64,000 bases of DNA from Puffinus mauretanicus (taxonomy: Eukaryota; Chordata; Aves; Procellariiformes; Procellariidae). The stretch is taken from NCBI GenBank assembly GCA_023333565.1, contig JAJKFH010004053.1:1674001-1738000 (forward strand). Reading direction: 5' to 3'. The notes below the pieces were generated by a model. The model ran no database searches, was not told where the DNA came from, and saw only the letters and a list, made by a program, of their open reading frames with translations. Of this stretch, positions 38,237-53,160 are shown in pieces. The translations under genes were made by a program, and so were the position numbers. Within the stretch, counting starts at the first letter, position 1; each line of letters begins with the position of its first letter.

Positions 38237-40715
38237 ATAGTGTCCTGGTAAAATCTATAAACTGGTGGCAAATTACTATCAAGATTGTCTTTTCCATCAA
38301 CAGCTTCTAAAGGAGAGGTCAAAAGGCCAAAAGCCCCCAGCCAAGCACTAAAATCTATTTACCGACCAACAGAAAACAGTTTTGCTCCTGCAAAAGACCT
38401 AGGACACTAGAGGCAGAGTTGAGATAGGAAAGAATACTCAGTTTTATGCTGAAACTAGATAGGACACATCAGTTAAAGAAACTGAAAGGTTTATCCCTAA
38501 CATAAGCCGCTCTGGCCCTAAGAGTTTGTTTGTAGGGGAGGAAGCAGCAGGAAGCTTGAAGTGCATGACACATCATTTCCCAAAGAGCTATTTGACCGTA
38601 GGGACTTCAGAGGCAGGACTGAACATTTTCTGTGTGTTTGTTGAATACTATACTGGTAAAACTTAGAGGCCTCACAATTGGGAATTATTTCCTTACTACT
38701 GATAAAAATGAATATTCTTAAAAAGAAGCTGAGCCCTGCCAACCTGTGAAACACCACTGATGGAAGAGCTCCAGGAACACTTGCCAGGGCAGCATGTCCC
38801 CAGCAGGATGGCAATGATGCAGAGACGGAGAGACTCAGAGAAGCCACACAAACATACATACCTACTGCAAAACCCACAGCACTGGGATTGACCTGCTCTC
38901 GCTGCAGTCAGGCTGATCCTCGTCATCGCCAGCTGAATGATTTGGTGACAACAAAAACCACATGCAAGGTTTATAATATGCCCAGACAAGGGTTCTTCGC
39001 TGTGAGAGGGTCACATTGTTACACACCTACGGACAGGGCTCATTGCCCAGGGCAGGCGCTGCCTAGGCTGCAATTAGAGAAAGCAGCCACAGCCCTGGTC
39101 TGTGGTCCCAGAGAAGTTGTCCAAGAATAAACAGGGTTAGATAGTTGTCATCTGCACTCAATCAACCCCTTCTCTCAAGCTGCCACCTGCCTCCCAGTTA
39201 AGTCACTAATTCAAAGCACTGCTACCTGTGTGCAGCTTTACAGGTTTATTACGCATCGGTGTAAGCAGCTGAAAGATCAACACTTTGTTTGTCAGTGGAA
39301 GCACATGAAATTTGGCAGAAACCCTGCTATCCAGTGGAACAGGGATTAGCTGGGAGGCAGATGTGACTTATTCATGTCTGCATCAGCTTCAGGAACCGTG
39401 ATTCATGTTACGCAGCGAGGCAGCATTGCAGTGCTACAAAGGGCTGTGCAGTTCGTCTGTTGTTGGAAGCTACCCTAGTCTGCAAGCCTGTGTAGCAAGA
39501 CTTGTGATACTTGCCAGTTTTTAGTCCCAGACCTGATGCCTCGGAGCTGAAGGTGTCAGAAAGCTTCAGAAAGAAAAGGGAGTTTTAAGGCAAGTAAAGC
39601 CAGTTTCGAAGGGAAAAGAGAGCAAAATGGCTAACTGCCATGCCTTTGAGCTGTCAGCAGGAATGCCTGCAAAATTTAGATGGAGAAGGTAGTCTGAGTT
39701 TTGACTTTGTAGTATAGCTAGAATGACTTCATGTGATTTTCTGTGTGTGCAGAACTGCAGGCACTCATTGTCATGATAGGGACTGGAATAGACACTGAAC
39801 TGCATACAGAACACGTGGATGCAATTATTATGTCTGGAACAGCTTTAAGTGACGTTTTGCTAGAGAGAGTGGCTAATCTAATCTCTTTTCCCTCAGTCTG
39901 AACAGTGCAGCTTACAGGAGAAGAGCCCGCTGAACCAGCGAAACAAGATAGAGACGTAACAGCTCCAGCAATCGGTGAACAAGAGACTTAAAACAAGTAA
40001 TGTCCTGAAAAGTGAACATGCGCTGTATTCATGCCAGTAATCCCTATTTGGCAAAAGCCAGGAGGGAAGTTGACAACTGCAAGATGCCAAGAAGGGGAAA
40101 GAAAAAAGAAAACCCAAATGAGCTTTAAAAGAACTACAAAGTACTCCAGGAATAGGTTTTAAGCGTTAACAAGAAAATTGCATAAGCGCTGTGAGAAAAA
40201 CGGCGAGTGAAAACAGACTTTGACAGGCAGCACACAGTTAACTCCAAATGGCCTAAATACCTTTTGTACCTAAATAGGTACAAAAGTGACACTTAACGGG
40301 GTCATGGTGCACCTGGGCTTCCAGCTGCACCGCACCTTCTGCTGGCTGGGCTTCCCGCAGCAGGCTTCCCTCCTCTCCAAGGGGAAAACCTGATCCAAGG
40401 GGAGAACGTGATCACTCCCCACCACCACGCACACTCTCTCTCCCCAGTTTCTGATTACTTTTTCCTGCCACACCTTTTCCAGTGAGGTTATCGCCTGCAC
40501 CCCTCTGGCTCGGGCAGCAGCATCCCTCTGGCCACCCGGGAGCTTGCAGACGGGCTGTGCTGCCCTCCCGAAGCCAGTTACCCCGGTTTCGTGCTCTCCC
40601 TGCACCCCTTCCCTCCCCCATGGCACATGAGGCCAGCTGTTACAGCTTCAACGGTTTTACAGACGTGTACACTGATCTCATGGCAGAAGCCGGGAGACGT
40701 GTGGGATACCACAAG

Positions 40716-40736
40716 CCCCCCCCCCCCCCCCCCCCC
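40716..40736. repeat. Mononucleotide run, 21 C
   Basis: Uninterrupted run of twenty-one C, the longest G/C homopolymer in the window. Intergenic. Exact length is prone to sequencing error. Confidence 0.9.
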
Positions 40737-42320
40737 GCAACAGGCAGCGAGACACCACCCCCCCATGCACGCAGGCGGCGACGCCAGTCTCAAGATTCCC
40801 TCCCTATTGTAATTATTTTTGCTCCGCGCAGAGATTTATCGCATGCAGCTGCCACAAGTTGTTTACAAGACACAAAAGCTATGAAAACAAGGTTGACGAA
40901 GTCCGCGTGTGAGCTGTTTTCCCTGGCATAGATTTGTCATACCTCTTAGCTCCCTTACGCCCTGGCTGGCTGCGCGGTCCCTGGTAACGCACGGCAATGC
41001 CTTCCCTTCCTCTTCGAAGTCAATCTAAGTGTGCGTTTTCAGGCAGAGGTTGGGTTTTGACACAGCTGCCTTGCAGTTAGGTTTATCACTGCAGCAAAGA
41101 ACAGCAAAACCGCCCGTGTTGTCTCATTGTTTCTTTTTACTCCTTTTTTTCCCTTTTTTTTCTTATCCCATGGTAAAACAAGTTCCCCGAAATAAACTTT
41201 TCCTTCGCTCTCCCAAGGATGAGTGACCAGCACTTGACGCCTTTGGTTTGTTAGGTGCTAGACTCCTGCTCAGTTCTGGATCCTAGCTCCACCTGAAGCG
41301 TTACGTCTACCTAGATTTGGTAATTTTATCTGGAGTTATTTCAGGTTTCCGCTCTGAAAGAATGGACTCAGACGAACTTCAGTAGCCTGCACCAAAACTA
41401 TCAGTGCTACATTACAGGAAAGCAGAAACTCCCTTTTGATATTATTTTAGTGGGTACTCAATATGAGTCATTTTCTTCCTCCAAGTTAAACACCACCTCA
41501 GGGTAGGGAAAAGCTTTTACACGGTGTGCCAGGTGCTACTCAGCCAAAGGGGTTTGGCTTATGACTACAGCTGAACTTCTAAGTGTAACCTTAACACAAG
41601 TAATAATTAAAAAAAAAAAAATAATTGGCCTCAAGCAAAACCGGTCAGAAGTGAAGTCCCCAGGGTAAGTCAGTCAGCAAAATGGAAATGCAGTGCTCAT
41701 CACAAGGGCAGGACTTTGGTGCTCAGTTACACTAATGCCATTTTGTGTGGCATAATGGTAAATGAAAACAGCGCAGAGACCACAGGCTTTTACTTTCAAT
41801 GAAAACTGTTAACCTGAATGGCAACAGCTTTCTTCCTCATCCTATTTTCATTTTCATTACTGCAGCTGTTCTAGTAGAATTATAGAACTGGTCAGCTCAG
41901 CAAGCAAAGCTCAAATTTTTTTTTCTAAACTTGCTGACTTTTTTTTTTTATTTTAAAGGGCAGAGTAATGAAGAGTAAAGATCTCTGAGAATGCCCTTTA
42001 ATGATCCGAGTCCCCCACTTTTTCTCTACCCCACAGCATACCAGCAACCTGCTTTGGGAAAAAAAAAAAAAAAAGAGGAAAAAGTCGAACGACTCGCATC
42101 AAACAATGCAAACATGTTTGCATGAGGTTGTTTTTCCTTCGTCAGTGCTTGAGGCGTGGGCGTAAGGAGTGTTGCAATAAAGTTCCTTCCCGCATGTGGA
42201 CAGGAAGCATCTTCCAAACCTTTACCAAAGATGACACTGCTCTTCGGGTGTCTAGCACCCTTTGAGAACAATCATCTATGCCACAAAAGGATGTCTATTG
42301 ACCAACTTTTCCCACAACAT

Positions 42321-43838
42321 TGACCTCACAGTTACACAGATATGTACTTCCATTTTATTTTATAATTAGCCATTTAAAAAACCAAACAAACGACTAAAAA
42401 AACATACATGGGTATCCCAGGAAAAATAGCCTAGAAGTATAAAGTACAGTGTGTCCAAAGAGACAAGCCACAAGGCTCTTTCTGGACTCACGTGCTATTC
42501 CTTGAAGACATAGTAAACAGCCATCTCTGGCTATGTTCAAAATTATTTTTTCTAGCTTTATTTCAACAAAAAGTATTTAAAAAAATAATTCTATATTCAT
42601 TCACAGTATATTAGGATGACTGTTACTACAGCTGATGCAGACATGAGTAAGCCACAGTGTTTACTATTTGCCTTTTTTTTTTTTAAATATAATTATTGAT
42701 TTTAAACTTGAAGGTTGAAGAAAAGCAGAAGGTTCAGTAGAATTCCAAAGAGTACTCCAGAGAACAAATAAAGAGTGTTATTTCTGACACCAAAAAAAGA
42801 TAAAGGCCACAGCAAAACAAAATGCATATACATTGCAGTCTGAATATTGCAGTCTTCTACTCATAATGACATCCTTAAATTCATCAGCTACCCTGCTCCA
42901 TGAAGCCCTCCCCAGCCTCCCAAACAGACAACTGGTTTGTTTTTAAGGATTAGCCGGAACTGATTTTTTCCCCTGGAGGTCTCTTATTTCACTGTTGTTG
43001 GAAGAATAAGGGTGGGTGACTGACATTCAAATTAAGTTGAAATGTGAGCTGCAAGTCTTCACATTTTTCAGTAATAAGTCATTTTGATAGCAAAGTCCTT
43101 TTCTGAAAGGTAACTTGGATTCTGTTGGCCAGAATACACCCCAATACAACAGGGATCTCTTCTAAATCTTAGTCAACCACCTGTTGAAGTATCTCACCAA
43201 GACCTGGCTCCCAGAACTCGGATTTCAACCCAATACAGTCTCTTCTATTTCTGCCTGCTAGAATTACTGAGTCAAAACCTTGTTGTTGCTAGTCCCAGAA
43301 GAGTAAGAGTGGGAGCCCTTGTCCCTCCCCCTCTAAATTTGTCACCAGTGACGACTAGGAGCTGTATCACAAAGACCTGCAAAGAACGCTCGCCCCAACC
43401 CCTCTTCTGGCCTGCTCATTTCATCTTCAGGAGAACTGCCCCATGGGCTGTCACATCTCCCAGCCCTAAAGTATTTCTAGAAGCCAAGAGATGGAACTCG
43501 TAAAGGGGCCTAAGATATCCCCCTGAAATTTAGTGAGAGTTGCCTACACAGCTCCCTTTGGCCCCTTTAAAAAATTTCAACATAGCAGAACACGGTCAGG
43601 TACTTCTGGCCCACTTTTCAGCATTCCTTCAAACATCTGGTTAACAACAACTGCTAGCGTAGCTCTCTAAACAAAGTCAGTATGAGCTCAAAAATATTTC
43701 TCACTTCCATTTATTTCAAGAGTAAAGCCGTGTTTTCCGCAAAACTAGTATTCAACAAAATACTCTGTATGCATCCACTTTTAAAGAAAATATTTTATTA
43801 CATTATGGGAAAAAAGCATAATCATCCGAAGTTCGTAT
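42321..43838 (-). other. Flank downstream of TGIF1, possible distal 3' UTR
   Basis: AT-rich DNA downstream of the favoured TGIF1 poly(A) signal. Further AATAAA hexamers on the - strand (TTTATT on +) lie at 43794-43799, 43710-43715, 42557-42562 and 42354-42359, so longer 3' ends are possible. No coding sequence was seen. Confidence 0.4.
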
Positions 43839-44283
43839 TGTTAAAAAAATTGAAAATTTATTTTAGACAGCGTGTCGGTATATTCTGTTCCGCATGGGAA
43901 TGGTAAGAAGACTCTATATCATTACTAGATATTGCACAGTCTGAAAGAAACAAAAACAAATCACATGATCTTGGGAACCATCTCACATTATGAAAAACCT
44001 ACAAAGAAAACATTAAAAAAAAAAAACAAACAAAAAACAAACACACAATCCTTTCTTTCTACAGTAGCTTTAAGTTTATAATTCTTGGAATGACCATATT
44101 CCACTGAAGACCATCTCAGTGACAGGAAGCTTCATTTCAGCAATCCCTTGTGCAAATAAGATTAATAAAAAAAAAATAATAATAATGCAGTGAAGTCTTC
44201 TGATATCGTGTGGGTGGCAATAACCACACAGCTGTTAGATCCCTGCCTGGAAAAACAAAACGGGGAAGGAGAAGGAAGGGGAT
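43839..44283 (-). other. TGIF1: TGIF1 3' UTR
   Basis: Directly follows the TGIF1 stop codon. On the - strand the block around 44110-44060 and the block ending in CTAAAATAAATTTTC match my memory of the mammalian TGIF1 3' UTR. This supports about 445 bases of UTR ending just past the AATAAA at 43862-43857. Confidence 0.6.
43857..43862 (-). terminator. TGIF1 polyadenylation signal AATAAA
   Basis: AATAAA on the - strand (TTTATT on +), 422 bases after the stop codon, within a CTAAAATAAATTTTC context that I recall from mammalian TGIF1. Other hexamers lie further downstream, so this may be only one of the sites in use. Confidence 0.55.
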
Positions 44284-44850
44284 TTAGGCCATAAGTTTTG
44301 CCTGCAACTCCATCTCTGCCGCCCTTTTGAGTGCAACATCCACCAGTAGCTGAAATCCACTGAAATCCTGATTAAGGTCTGGTGGGGTTGGAGGAGGAGT
44401 GTTAAAGAGCCCACTTTGTGCATTTGCACCAGGTCCCAGTTTAGATGCGTCCTCATGGTAGGAGAGGGAGTTGTCTGTGAAGCCGTTGGCCGGGGGCTGC
44501 TGCAGGTCCGTGGTCTGGCCTACGTCAGCTGGCTGGCAAAAGTGGAAAGGGGCGTCTTTCAACGCAGTCACAGTCGTGTGGCAAATCACCGACGGCCGAG
44601 CCAGGACCGATCCCGGGGAAGCCGGCTTGGAAGAGGACACAGTCTTGCCGAGCGGCGCGGCAGCGGGAAGGAAGGCGGTCTCCTCCAGCAGGGGAATGTA
44701 GTTCTTTGTGCTGATGGAAGACTCCACCAGGCCGCCCTCGGGAAGCTTGGTCCCTCGCCGCGAGATAGTGAATTGATTTGGGTCTTTGCCATCCTTCCTC
44801 AGCATGTCAGGTAAAAGCCTGCGGCGTGCATTGATAAACCAGTTGCAGAC
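44284..44850 (-). CDS. TGIF1: TGIF1 exon 3 (homeodomain helix 3 to the C-terminus)
   Basis: TGIF1 is a nuclear TALE homeodomain protein that represses SMAD2/3 and retinoid targets by recruiting SIN3/HDAC and CtBP. This exon encodes residues 82-269. It begins [19 protein letters not shown], which holds recognition helix 3 with the TALE WFIN signature and Asn88 that contacts DNA. It runs through [16 protein letters not shown] and ends [18 protein letters not shown], then a conserved [18 protein letters not shown] tail. The acceptor ATTCCCAG lies at 44851 and above; the TAA stop is 44286-44284. The total of 269 residues is close to the 272 of the human short form. The middle (residues about 105-215) is less conserved, as expected. 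Confidence 0.97.
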   Translation of the reverse strand, partial: VCNWFINARRRLLPDMLRKDGKDPNQFTISRRGTKLPEGGLVESSISTKNYIPLLEETAFLPAAAPLGKTVSSSKPASPGSVLARPSVICHTTVTALKDAPFHFCQPADVGQTTDLQQPPANGFTDNSLSYHEDASKLGPGANAQSGLFNTPPPTPPDLNQDFSGFQLLVDVALKRAAEMELQAKLMA

Positions 44851-46452
<1,602 letters not shown>

Positions 46453-49400
46453 CTAAATCCATAAACTACTCAGCTCCAGCATTCTGTAGTTTGGACACTT
46501 TTTATTACATTAACTGTCTTTACTATGAATCATGGTATAGCCTCCTATACAGGAGATTTGTCCTGTAGCGTTAACTTGTCAAGCTGTAGCTTTTCTGTCA
46601 GCTGAACAAAAAGTAGCACCAATGATCTGTTCCTAGGGGAATTCTTCTCTGCAAACCCTCATTTTCTTGTTCCCCTGGCAACCTTTTATCTGCTGCATGT
46701 TATCAGATAGCTTCAATCTAATGCCAATATTGTCCAAATTTGGTTGCTATGGTATGCATCCAACACTTTTCTTCAAGGATAACCATCCAGTGGCTGGGCA
46801 AAAGGTCAATAAGCAAGAACTTAAAACACCCAACTCAAGCAAGGGGTTATTTAATTATTTCTTAACATGCCGATGCCTCCCTCCTGGGAGAGACAGCTTG
46901 CAGATTTTATAAATTAATAGCTCATTCCAGATCTATTAATAAAAACTAATGGAACAAGAAAAGAAGAAAGGGAAAAATTGTGTCTGGCCCCACCCCCGAG
47001 TGGATTTTCACTTAGGAAGACAAAAAAGTGCAGGAAAAGGAAAGAACCAGCTGCCTAACTCATGTAAGAGTCCACCAGTTTATCAGGAGATGGATTTCTG
47101 TAATTTAATTGCACTTCTGTATTGAAGAAACACAATCATTTAATGTTTGGGTGGGTTGGTTGGTTTGTTTAAATGTAACACTTTGCATCCTGATTATTTT
47201 TTCAACTTCAGGGTTTTCGTCTCCTATTATAATCTGTGAAAATGTGTGTTCTGTGTTACACTTACTACAAAGGCTCCAGATTTCCAAGTTAACTGCATAC
47301 CTTTTTCCTTCAACACAAAGGAAGGAACAGATTTCAAAGTTTGATTATCCCTTTATATATACACCACACTACTAGTAACGTATGTACCATACTAGTATGG
47401 TATGTAAATTAAAAAAAAAAAAAAAGAAAGAAAAAAAAAGTATTCAAAATTAGGAACACTACAATTCTGTTCCTTTGGTAGGATATAAAAGTCACTGAGG
47501 AAACAAATAGTGCTGTAAAATACAAAGAAAACCATGCTTTAAATACTCACCAGGTTAAGCTCACCAGAAATGTTAGGAATCTTACAAACTATATATAAAT
47601 CCAAGTAAGATAGCACCCATTTTCAACTAGTACAATTAAACACTAATTTCAAGTGAAATTATACTGGCTTTCAGAAGCATTTTCTAGAAATTATAGAAGG
47701 CAAACAAGCCCTTAATCTTTCTGTTTTGAACTTGGAGGGGGGGGACTTGCTCATTCATAACATTTAAATTAAAAACCTTAATAGTAAAAACAAGTTAAAT
47801 GTCAAAAGTAAAATTTTTATGTGGGCAACCACCCACAGTTCAAAAATTCTGTGTAAGGAAACAAAGTCAGCCCTAAAATATGACAAGGGTGCCTGTGAAA
47901 GTATAAAACTATATAAAGCTATAGTTATATCCATAAATAAAGAAAGGAATTGAACAGAAGGAATTAACATCATTTAAAAAAAAAACAACAAACAAAACGG
48001 AAAAAGGGGTGTGTGTGCAAGTTTTGCTTAATACTTCGGGGGGGCGGCCTCTCCCCACACTTTCAAACTTCAGCCAAAGCTGACATCGTGAATTATTGTT
48101 TCTTTCCCCTATTTATAAACAGCTCCAACACCCTTACATTTAGCTTAAGTTGTCCAAATTTCAATGCGTATTTTTGACACGCAAGCATTCCCAGCAGGAT
48201 GATCAATCTGCAATTTGTCTGGCGCAGTTACTTCAGTAACTTACTTAGTATTGTTTTCATTCTCCCAATTGCTGATTTATGTAACCGACAAACACCAAAC
48301 TGACATACCAATTTTTTCCTGTGATGATTAGCTACATAAATTATCCAGTCATGGAACAGGAACAATAGGACAATATTTAAATAGCGAACACAAGATAAAC
48401 TCCAATTTATGTAAACAGGTTCTTAATTCACATACAAAGTATGTCAAGTTTGCTTTAAAATGATTCAGAGCAAACTGCTTTACATTTGTCATAGCTTCAC
48501 GGAAAGTGCTGTCACGCTTGCAACCTAACCTGAGAACATGCCTTGCACAATGGGCTCCTGGAGCCATGAGGAGCACTTCTTGGAACAAAGATCCTGCACA
48601 GACAACACGATGGCACTGCAAAGCAGCTCATCCCTTTTAAATTGAATTTAAAAACTAGCTAAAACTAGCCTACGCTATTCAGACAATGTTTTCAAGTACG
48701 CTGTTCTTGTTTGTCAGAAACCAGAAGTGTTGCAGCACTTCAGTGGGTTGGGTTTTTTGTTTGTTTTTAAATATAATAGGCAGTAAGACAGGACCTTGAA
48801 AAACAGGGAGAGGCAGACAGTGAGGGCTGGAAATAAGAGGGAAGAGAAGCCAAAGAAACTACTCCTATGAGAAAGTTAGGTGTCTAATGGTTTGTGAGCC
48901 ATATTCACGTGGCATAACAAGAAGTCCTCCAGACGCACACCACCCCATCTGGAGCAACCTCTCCAAGATCTAACACACAGCTACAAGACTCCACAGGCAC
49001 CTCTCCGAATTTGAGAAAACTTATTTGACAGCAAAACAACTTCTACAACTGTCGCTCTTTTTCACCCAAAACAAAAAGTGACAAAATACTGTCTGAAAGC
49101 CAGCAGCATAAAAACGTTCCTCTATTTTGCAAACAAGACCTTTTGCTAAAGTAAAAGTTGCCGTCTGACTAACCGTAACCTACCTAGCAAGAAATGAGTC
49201 AACAGCACAGCCTGCCCTTTGACCCGCTCGTTTAGTGTGTCTTATTAATTGACACAGTAAGTTAGTGACACAAAGCAGGTTTTGGTTAAGCAGGAAACCC
49301 GGTGTAGTACAACTTCTCCTCATATTTAAATGAGCTCATTTAAATAGATGATCAGCCCTCTGAAGTTGTGGCAGATCTCTCCGGCGCGGTAGAGAGCGAG

Positions 49401-50519
49401 CAGCAACAGGAAGTCATGGCTAGAAATCTCGCACTACCCCAGCTGATATTTTTTACTAGAGCAGGAGCCACGTTGTTGCTGTCAAGGCTCTGTTTTCATT
49501 AAAGCATTCCTGCTGATTACAACCCAGCTTTGTTTTTCCGTCTTGTTAGTAATCAGGCTATTCGCTGCTGGTTTCCTGTTTTAACAGGGCCCAACTGAAA
49601 AGGCTTCTGGCTAGGCTCCACGACCGGACCATTGGCTTACTGTTATTTACACCCAGAATAAAGGCTTGTGGACACGACGAGTAGCCCCAGGTGACCTACT
49701 AATTTATTTTGTCTCAAAGGCAGGCTAGGGCCAGCTTATTTTATGTCTTCTCCTAAATATGTTTAATCTAAGCAGAAAAACTGCTTTTATAGGACTAAAT
49801 TAAAGCAGCACGAGTTCATTCACACAGAGGTCTGAGAAACAATACAAAAACCCAGTTCTCCACTCCCCCATCACCACTTAGATGAGCAGTCCATGCTATT
49901 AATGACCTAAGAACTACATGATCAGCATCCCTTCTTTATAAATTACTTTATCCTCCTGGCTTTTCAACTGAAGTCATATACATGATTGAATGCACTGTTG
50001 CATCGTATCACAGGCCAAAGACTTTACAGGTCCTCCTGTAATCAGCTCAGGGAAGATTACACCTAGGAGGATCTCGAGTCTAGGCTCAACATCCAACCGT
50101 TAACAGCTTGAAACAACTTGAGTAAAAGTACAGTGATGACTAAAGTTGATTTCAAAATAAACTACTGCTACTTAAGAAGGCATGCTGAAATGCTTTGAGG
50201 GGGAGGACAAAGTATGTAGAGAGGCCGAGACAAATGAAATGGAAGTTAAGCAAATGAAAAATTTAGGCTGAGTATCAGGAAAAAAAAAACAACTATCCCA
50301 TTGTGTCGAGGAAGAGCTTCACAGAGGAAGTGGCAGAAGCCAATTGTTATTCAAAACAGGACAAAGTATACCACAAGGAACAATCTCTGCCCTCCAGAGA
50401 GGGGACGGACAAAAATCACCTTACAGAAACCTCCCACCCCACCCCTTTAGGGTTCTCTGAATTTCTTAAGCCAGATTTTTTTTCTGAGCACAGATAAACA
50501 GAACCAGTTCCCATCTAAG

Positions 50520-50610
50520 GCCCCGATCCTGTTGTAACCAAGTTCAGTAGGATTCCTCACATGTATAAACTTGAGCACATGCCTGTGTCTTTGCGAGACT
50601 GTATTCTAAA
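50520..50610. repeat. Probable copy of an old amniote palindromic repeat
   Basis: Reads GGCCCCGATCCTGTTGTAAC, GTAGGATTCCTCACATG, then ACTTGAGCACATGCC and TTTGCGAGACTG. This matches the pattern of the reptile/bird foldback repeat with GGCCCCGATCCTGCA ends, ACTCCTCACATG and TTAAGCACATGC inside. It sits in TGIF1 intron 1. Confidence 0.5.
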
Positions 50611-51362
50611 TCAGCTAATTAACAAGCTGAATACGTTCAATGTGATTGCTATCACGTTATTATTTGTAAATGAAACTATCCACAGAAGAGTCCTCGGGGT
50701 TTTAACCCACAGCCTGTCAGCTAAAAAAAACCAAAAAACACAAACCAAAAAACCCAACCCCCCAAAAAATCCAACACACAAACAAAAAAACCTAACTAAA
50801 ATTTAATGTGAATTTAAAAACCAACAACAAAAATAAATTAATTTAAAATTATTCATAAGTAACCAAGAACTACAAGGATGCAGAAGGGAATTTCCACAGT
50901 AAAAAAAAAAAACTTTTTCCTCTGAATAGGTTTCATAATTGAGGAACCAGCTTATTTGTTTTCCTTTGCATTTCACAGCTTGCTCTCTAATGCTTCTAAA
51001 GCAGCCAGACTTGGCTATGCTATACAATTATTTTTCTTTAAACGGGATTTTTCTAGGAGTGCAAGCAAGAAATCTGTAACAAAGTCACTCTTTGAAACTT
51101 CTTGAATGAGCCTCAAATGCCAGGAGGTCACAAATAACTACAAGCCCAACCTTTAATAAAACAAAGGCACCCTAGCCCTAACATCTTTTTAAAAGTTTCC
51201 GTCTTTGTCTCCTCACCTTTTAATTTCTGCCACGCAAACCCCAGGACCATGGCCCCTCTCAAAAGTTCTCCCTCCCGCCTGTCACCTTTCATTGTTTCCA
51301 TTGTTTCAGCCCAGGACTTGCAATCCTCAAAGCAGAAGATCTCCCCCACACACCTCCTCTCT

Positions 51363-51387
51363 CACACACATACACACACACACACAC
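51363..51387. repeat. (CA)n microsatellite
   Basis: Short CA repeat with one interruption (ACACACATACACACAC type) in TGIF1 intron 1, preceded by CT-rich sequence. Confidence 0.85.
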
Positions 51388-53144
51388 AAAGCCCTACACA
51401 TGCATACCTAGAAACTACGTCAGCGTTTTTCACAGGCATTTATTTCGGGGGTGGCAAGAACAACAGTTGAAAGTGCAGGGAGTTTGGTATTTCACCAACC
51501 AGCAGCTGCCCTCGGGGAGAGAAGTCTGAACAATGGAAGCAACAGCAGACAGGAAACCAGCTCACCACTGCTGTGCAAACAGGGAGCATAGGAATGTCCT
51601 AAAAATAACTGGGCTAAATTAATTCAGTTAGACCATAAAAAAGAAAAAAAAAAAACAAAACTGCTTGCAATAAGGTTAAGAATCTCAGCTACCTAAGACG
51701 ACTGCAACATTTGAAAGTCAATACTGTCACTGTCTCTAGGCACAGACGGCTGAGCTTGGTATGCAGCACATGTTGTAATCTAAAAATCCGTGCAGCTAGC
51801 TAGCAGGCTGAAACGCGCCCAGCTCCTGCGGGAGCTCCGAACGCTTCGCTTTTAACCACCACCCTGCCCGCTGTTCAAACTTCGTCTTTGTGCCTTAATT
51901 CCCTTTGTGTGTGCTCCTCTTAGACGAGTGGCACGTCCAAAGATTCTTACGAGGGCTACAAACCATATTAGTACATCACGTTTCCAGCAGCCCAATGATT
52001 TCACGAACTACTTATGCATTAATTGCTCCAAGGATATTAACAATGAGCGAGGCTGCTCTACTATAGAGCCGCAGGAATGCGTAGTAGGGGAAAAACAGCA
52101 CAACTCTGGAGTACTGAACATGCGCACTGCTCCCCTCTAACCCTCCACTTGGGGCAATTTAATGGTCTTTGAATGCGAAACACCCTTCATCCACACTACG
52201 GAACGGTAAATCGCAACTGAAAAGATCCTGCTTTGCTATAAACTTCTTTGCAGCCAGCGCAGATGTGTTAAATCTGAAAGCATGTTCCGCATCTTTGTGG
52301 CCAAGCTCTAATTTAAAGGCACTTAAAGCACCACAAGCGAAAAGAGTAACAATCCTCTAACTGGAAAGTTCGTCTGTTTGTAAATTAAAACACAGAAAAC
52401 TTTAAGAGCCTTATTTTTACGGGGGACGAGGGGGAGGAAGTCTTCCCCCTTTTAACCCTAACTGTGTCGAAACTTTGTACTTTTTTCCGCGTTTTAAGGG
52501 ATAAACGAAAGGGAAGGAAAAGGCAGCAACTTTAAGCAACACAACGCGTCGAGGCCGCGGACAGGATTCGAGACCCTCCTGCCGCGGCCCCCCAGCCCCA
52601 CGCCGCTGTGCCCGCTCCCCCCCGCCGCCGCGAACAAAGAGTTGCCAGGCGCCCGCGGGTCGCGGCGCTCCGAGCTGCGGGCGGCCCCGCTTTCCTCGCC
52701 CCAAGTTAGGAAAACGACCCGCACCCTCACCCCCCGTCATCGGGACGGCGGGGCTCGGCGCGGAAAAGCGACAAAACGCGTTTTAGCGGAGGGCAGGGGA
52801 AACAGGCTCGGCGGAGGGAGCGAAAACAAAACTTCGCGGAGGCACAAAGCGGGCGGCTGGCCATGTTTTTGACAGGGAGCCAGCGGCGCGGAGAGGCGGC
52901 CGCCTCCAAACAACAGCCCCGCATGTTTTGTCTGGGAGCGGAGCATCCACTGCCATCTTCCGCGGGAGCGCGGCCGCGGCGGGGGGGCACTGGGGAGAAA
53001 AGGGCCGAGGAGAGAAGGGAAACAGACTCCGTCTGGCTTGGCAACGGCCCCCCCCGCTTTCCCCCAAGCCGCTCCCGCAGGGAGAGGGGAGGCGCAGGGC
53101 ACCCCGCTTTCCCCCAGCGGCCCAGCACGCCCCATCACAACTAC

Positions 53145-53160
53145 CTTTTTTACTTTTCAT
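53145..53160 (-). CDS. TGIF1: TGIF1 exon 1, coding part (MKSKK)
   Basis: Sixteen coding bases: ATG AAA AGT AAA AAA G, joining exon 2 to give [14 protein letters not shown], the same layout as human MKGKKG. The donor is G|GTAGTT at 53144. The ATG context is GATCAAGATGA, with A at -3, a good Kozak match. The exon continues upstream as GC-rich 5' UTR. The upstream sequence is open in the same frame for 185 codons (see findings), so a longer N-terminus is possible. Confidence 0.93.

Larger units (their letters stand above)
27006..42320. other. Intergenic region between DLGAP1 and TGIF1, no gene recognised
   Basis: No open frame in this 15-kb stretch resembles a known protein, and the longer frames (for example 33758-34291) sit in GC-rich DNA with equally long frames on the opposite strand. 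GC-rich patches lie near 28500-28830, 29060-29350, 33800-34150 and 35900-36260. Simple repeats and old repeat copies are listed separately. No tRNA, snRNA or LTR structure was seen. Confidence 0.6.

Noticed and set aside
42354..42359. Main TGIF1 polyadenylation signal about 1.9 kb past the stop
   Set aside because: The hexamer at 43857-43862 has a better remembered match to mammalian TGIF1. The distal one is kept only as a possible alternative.
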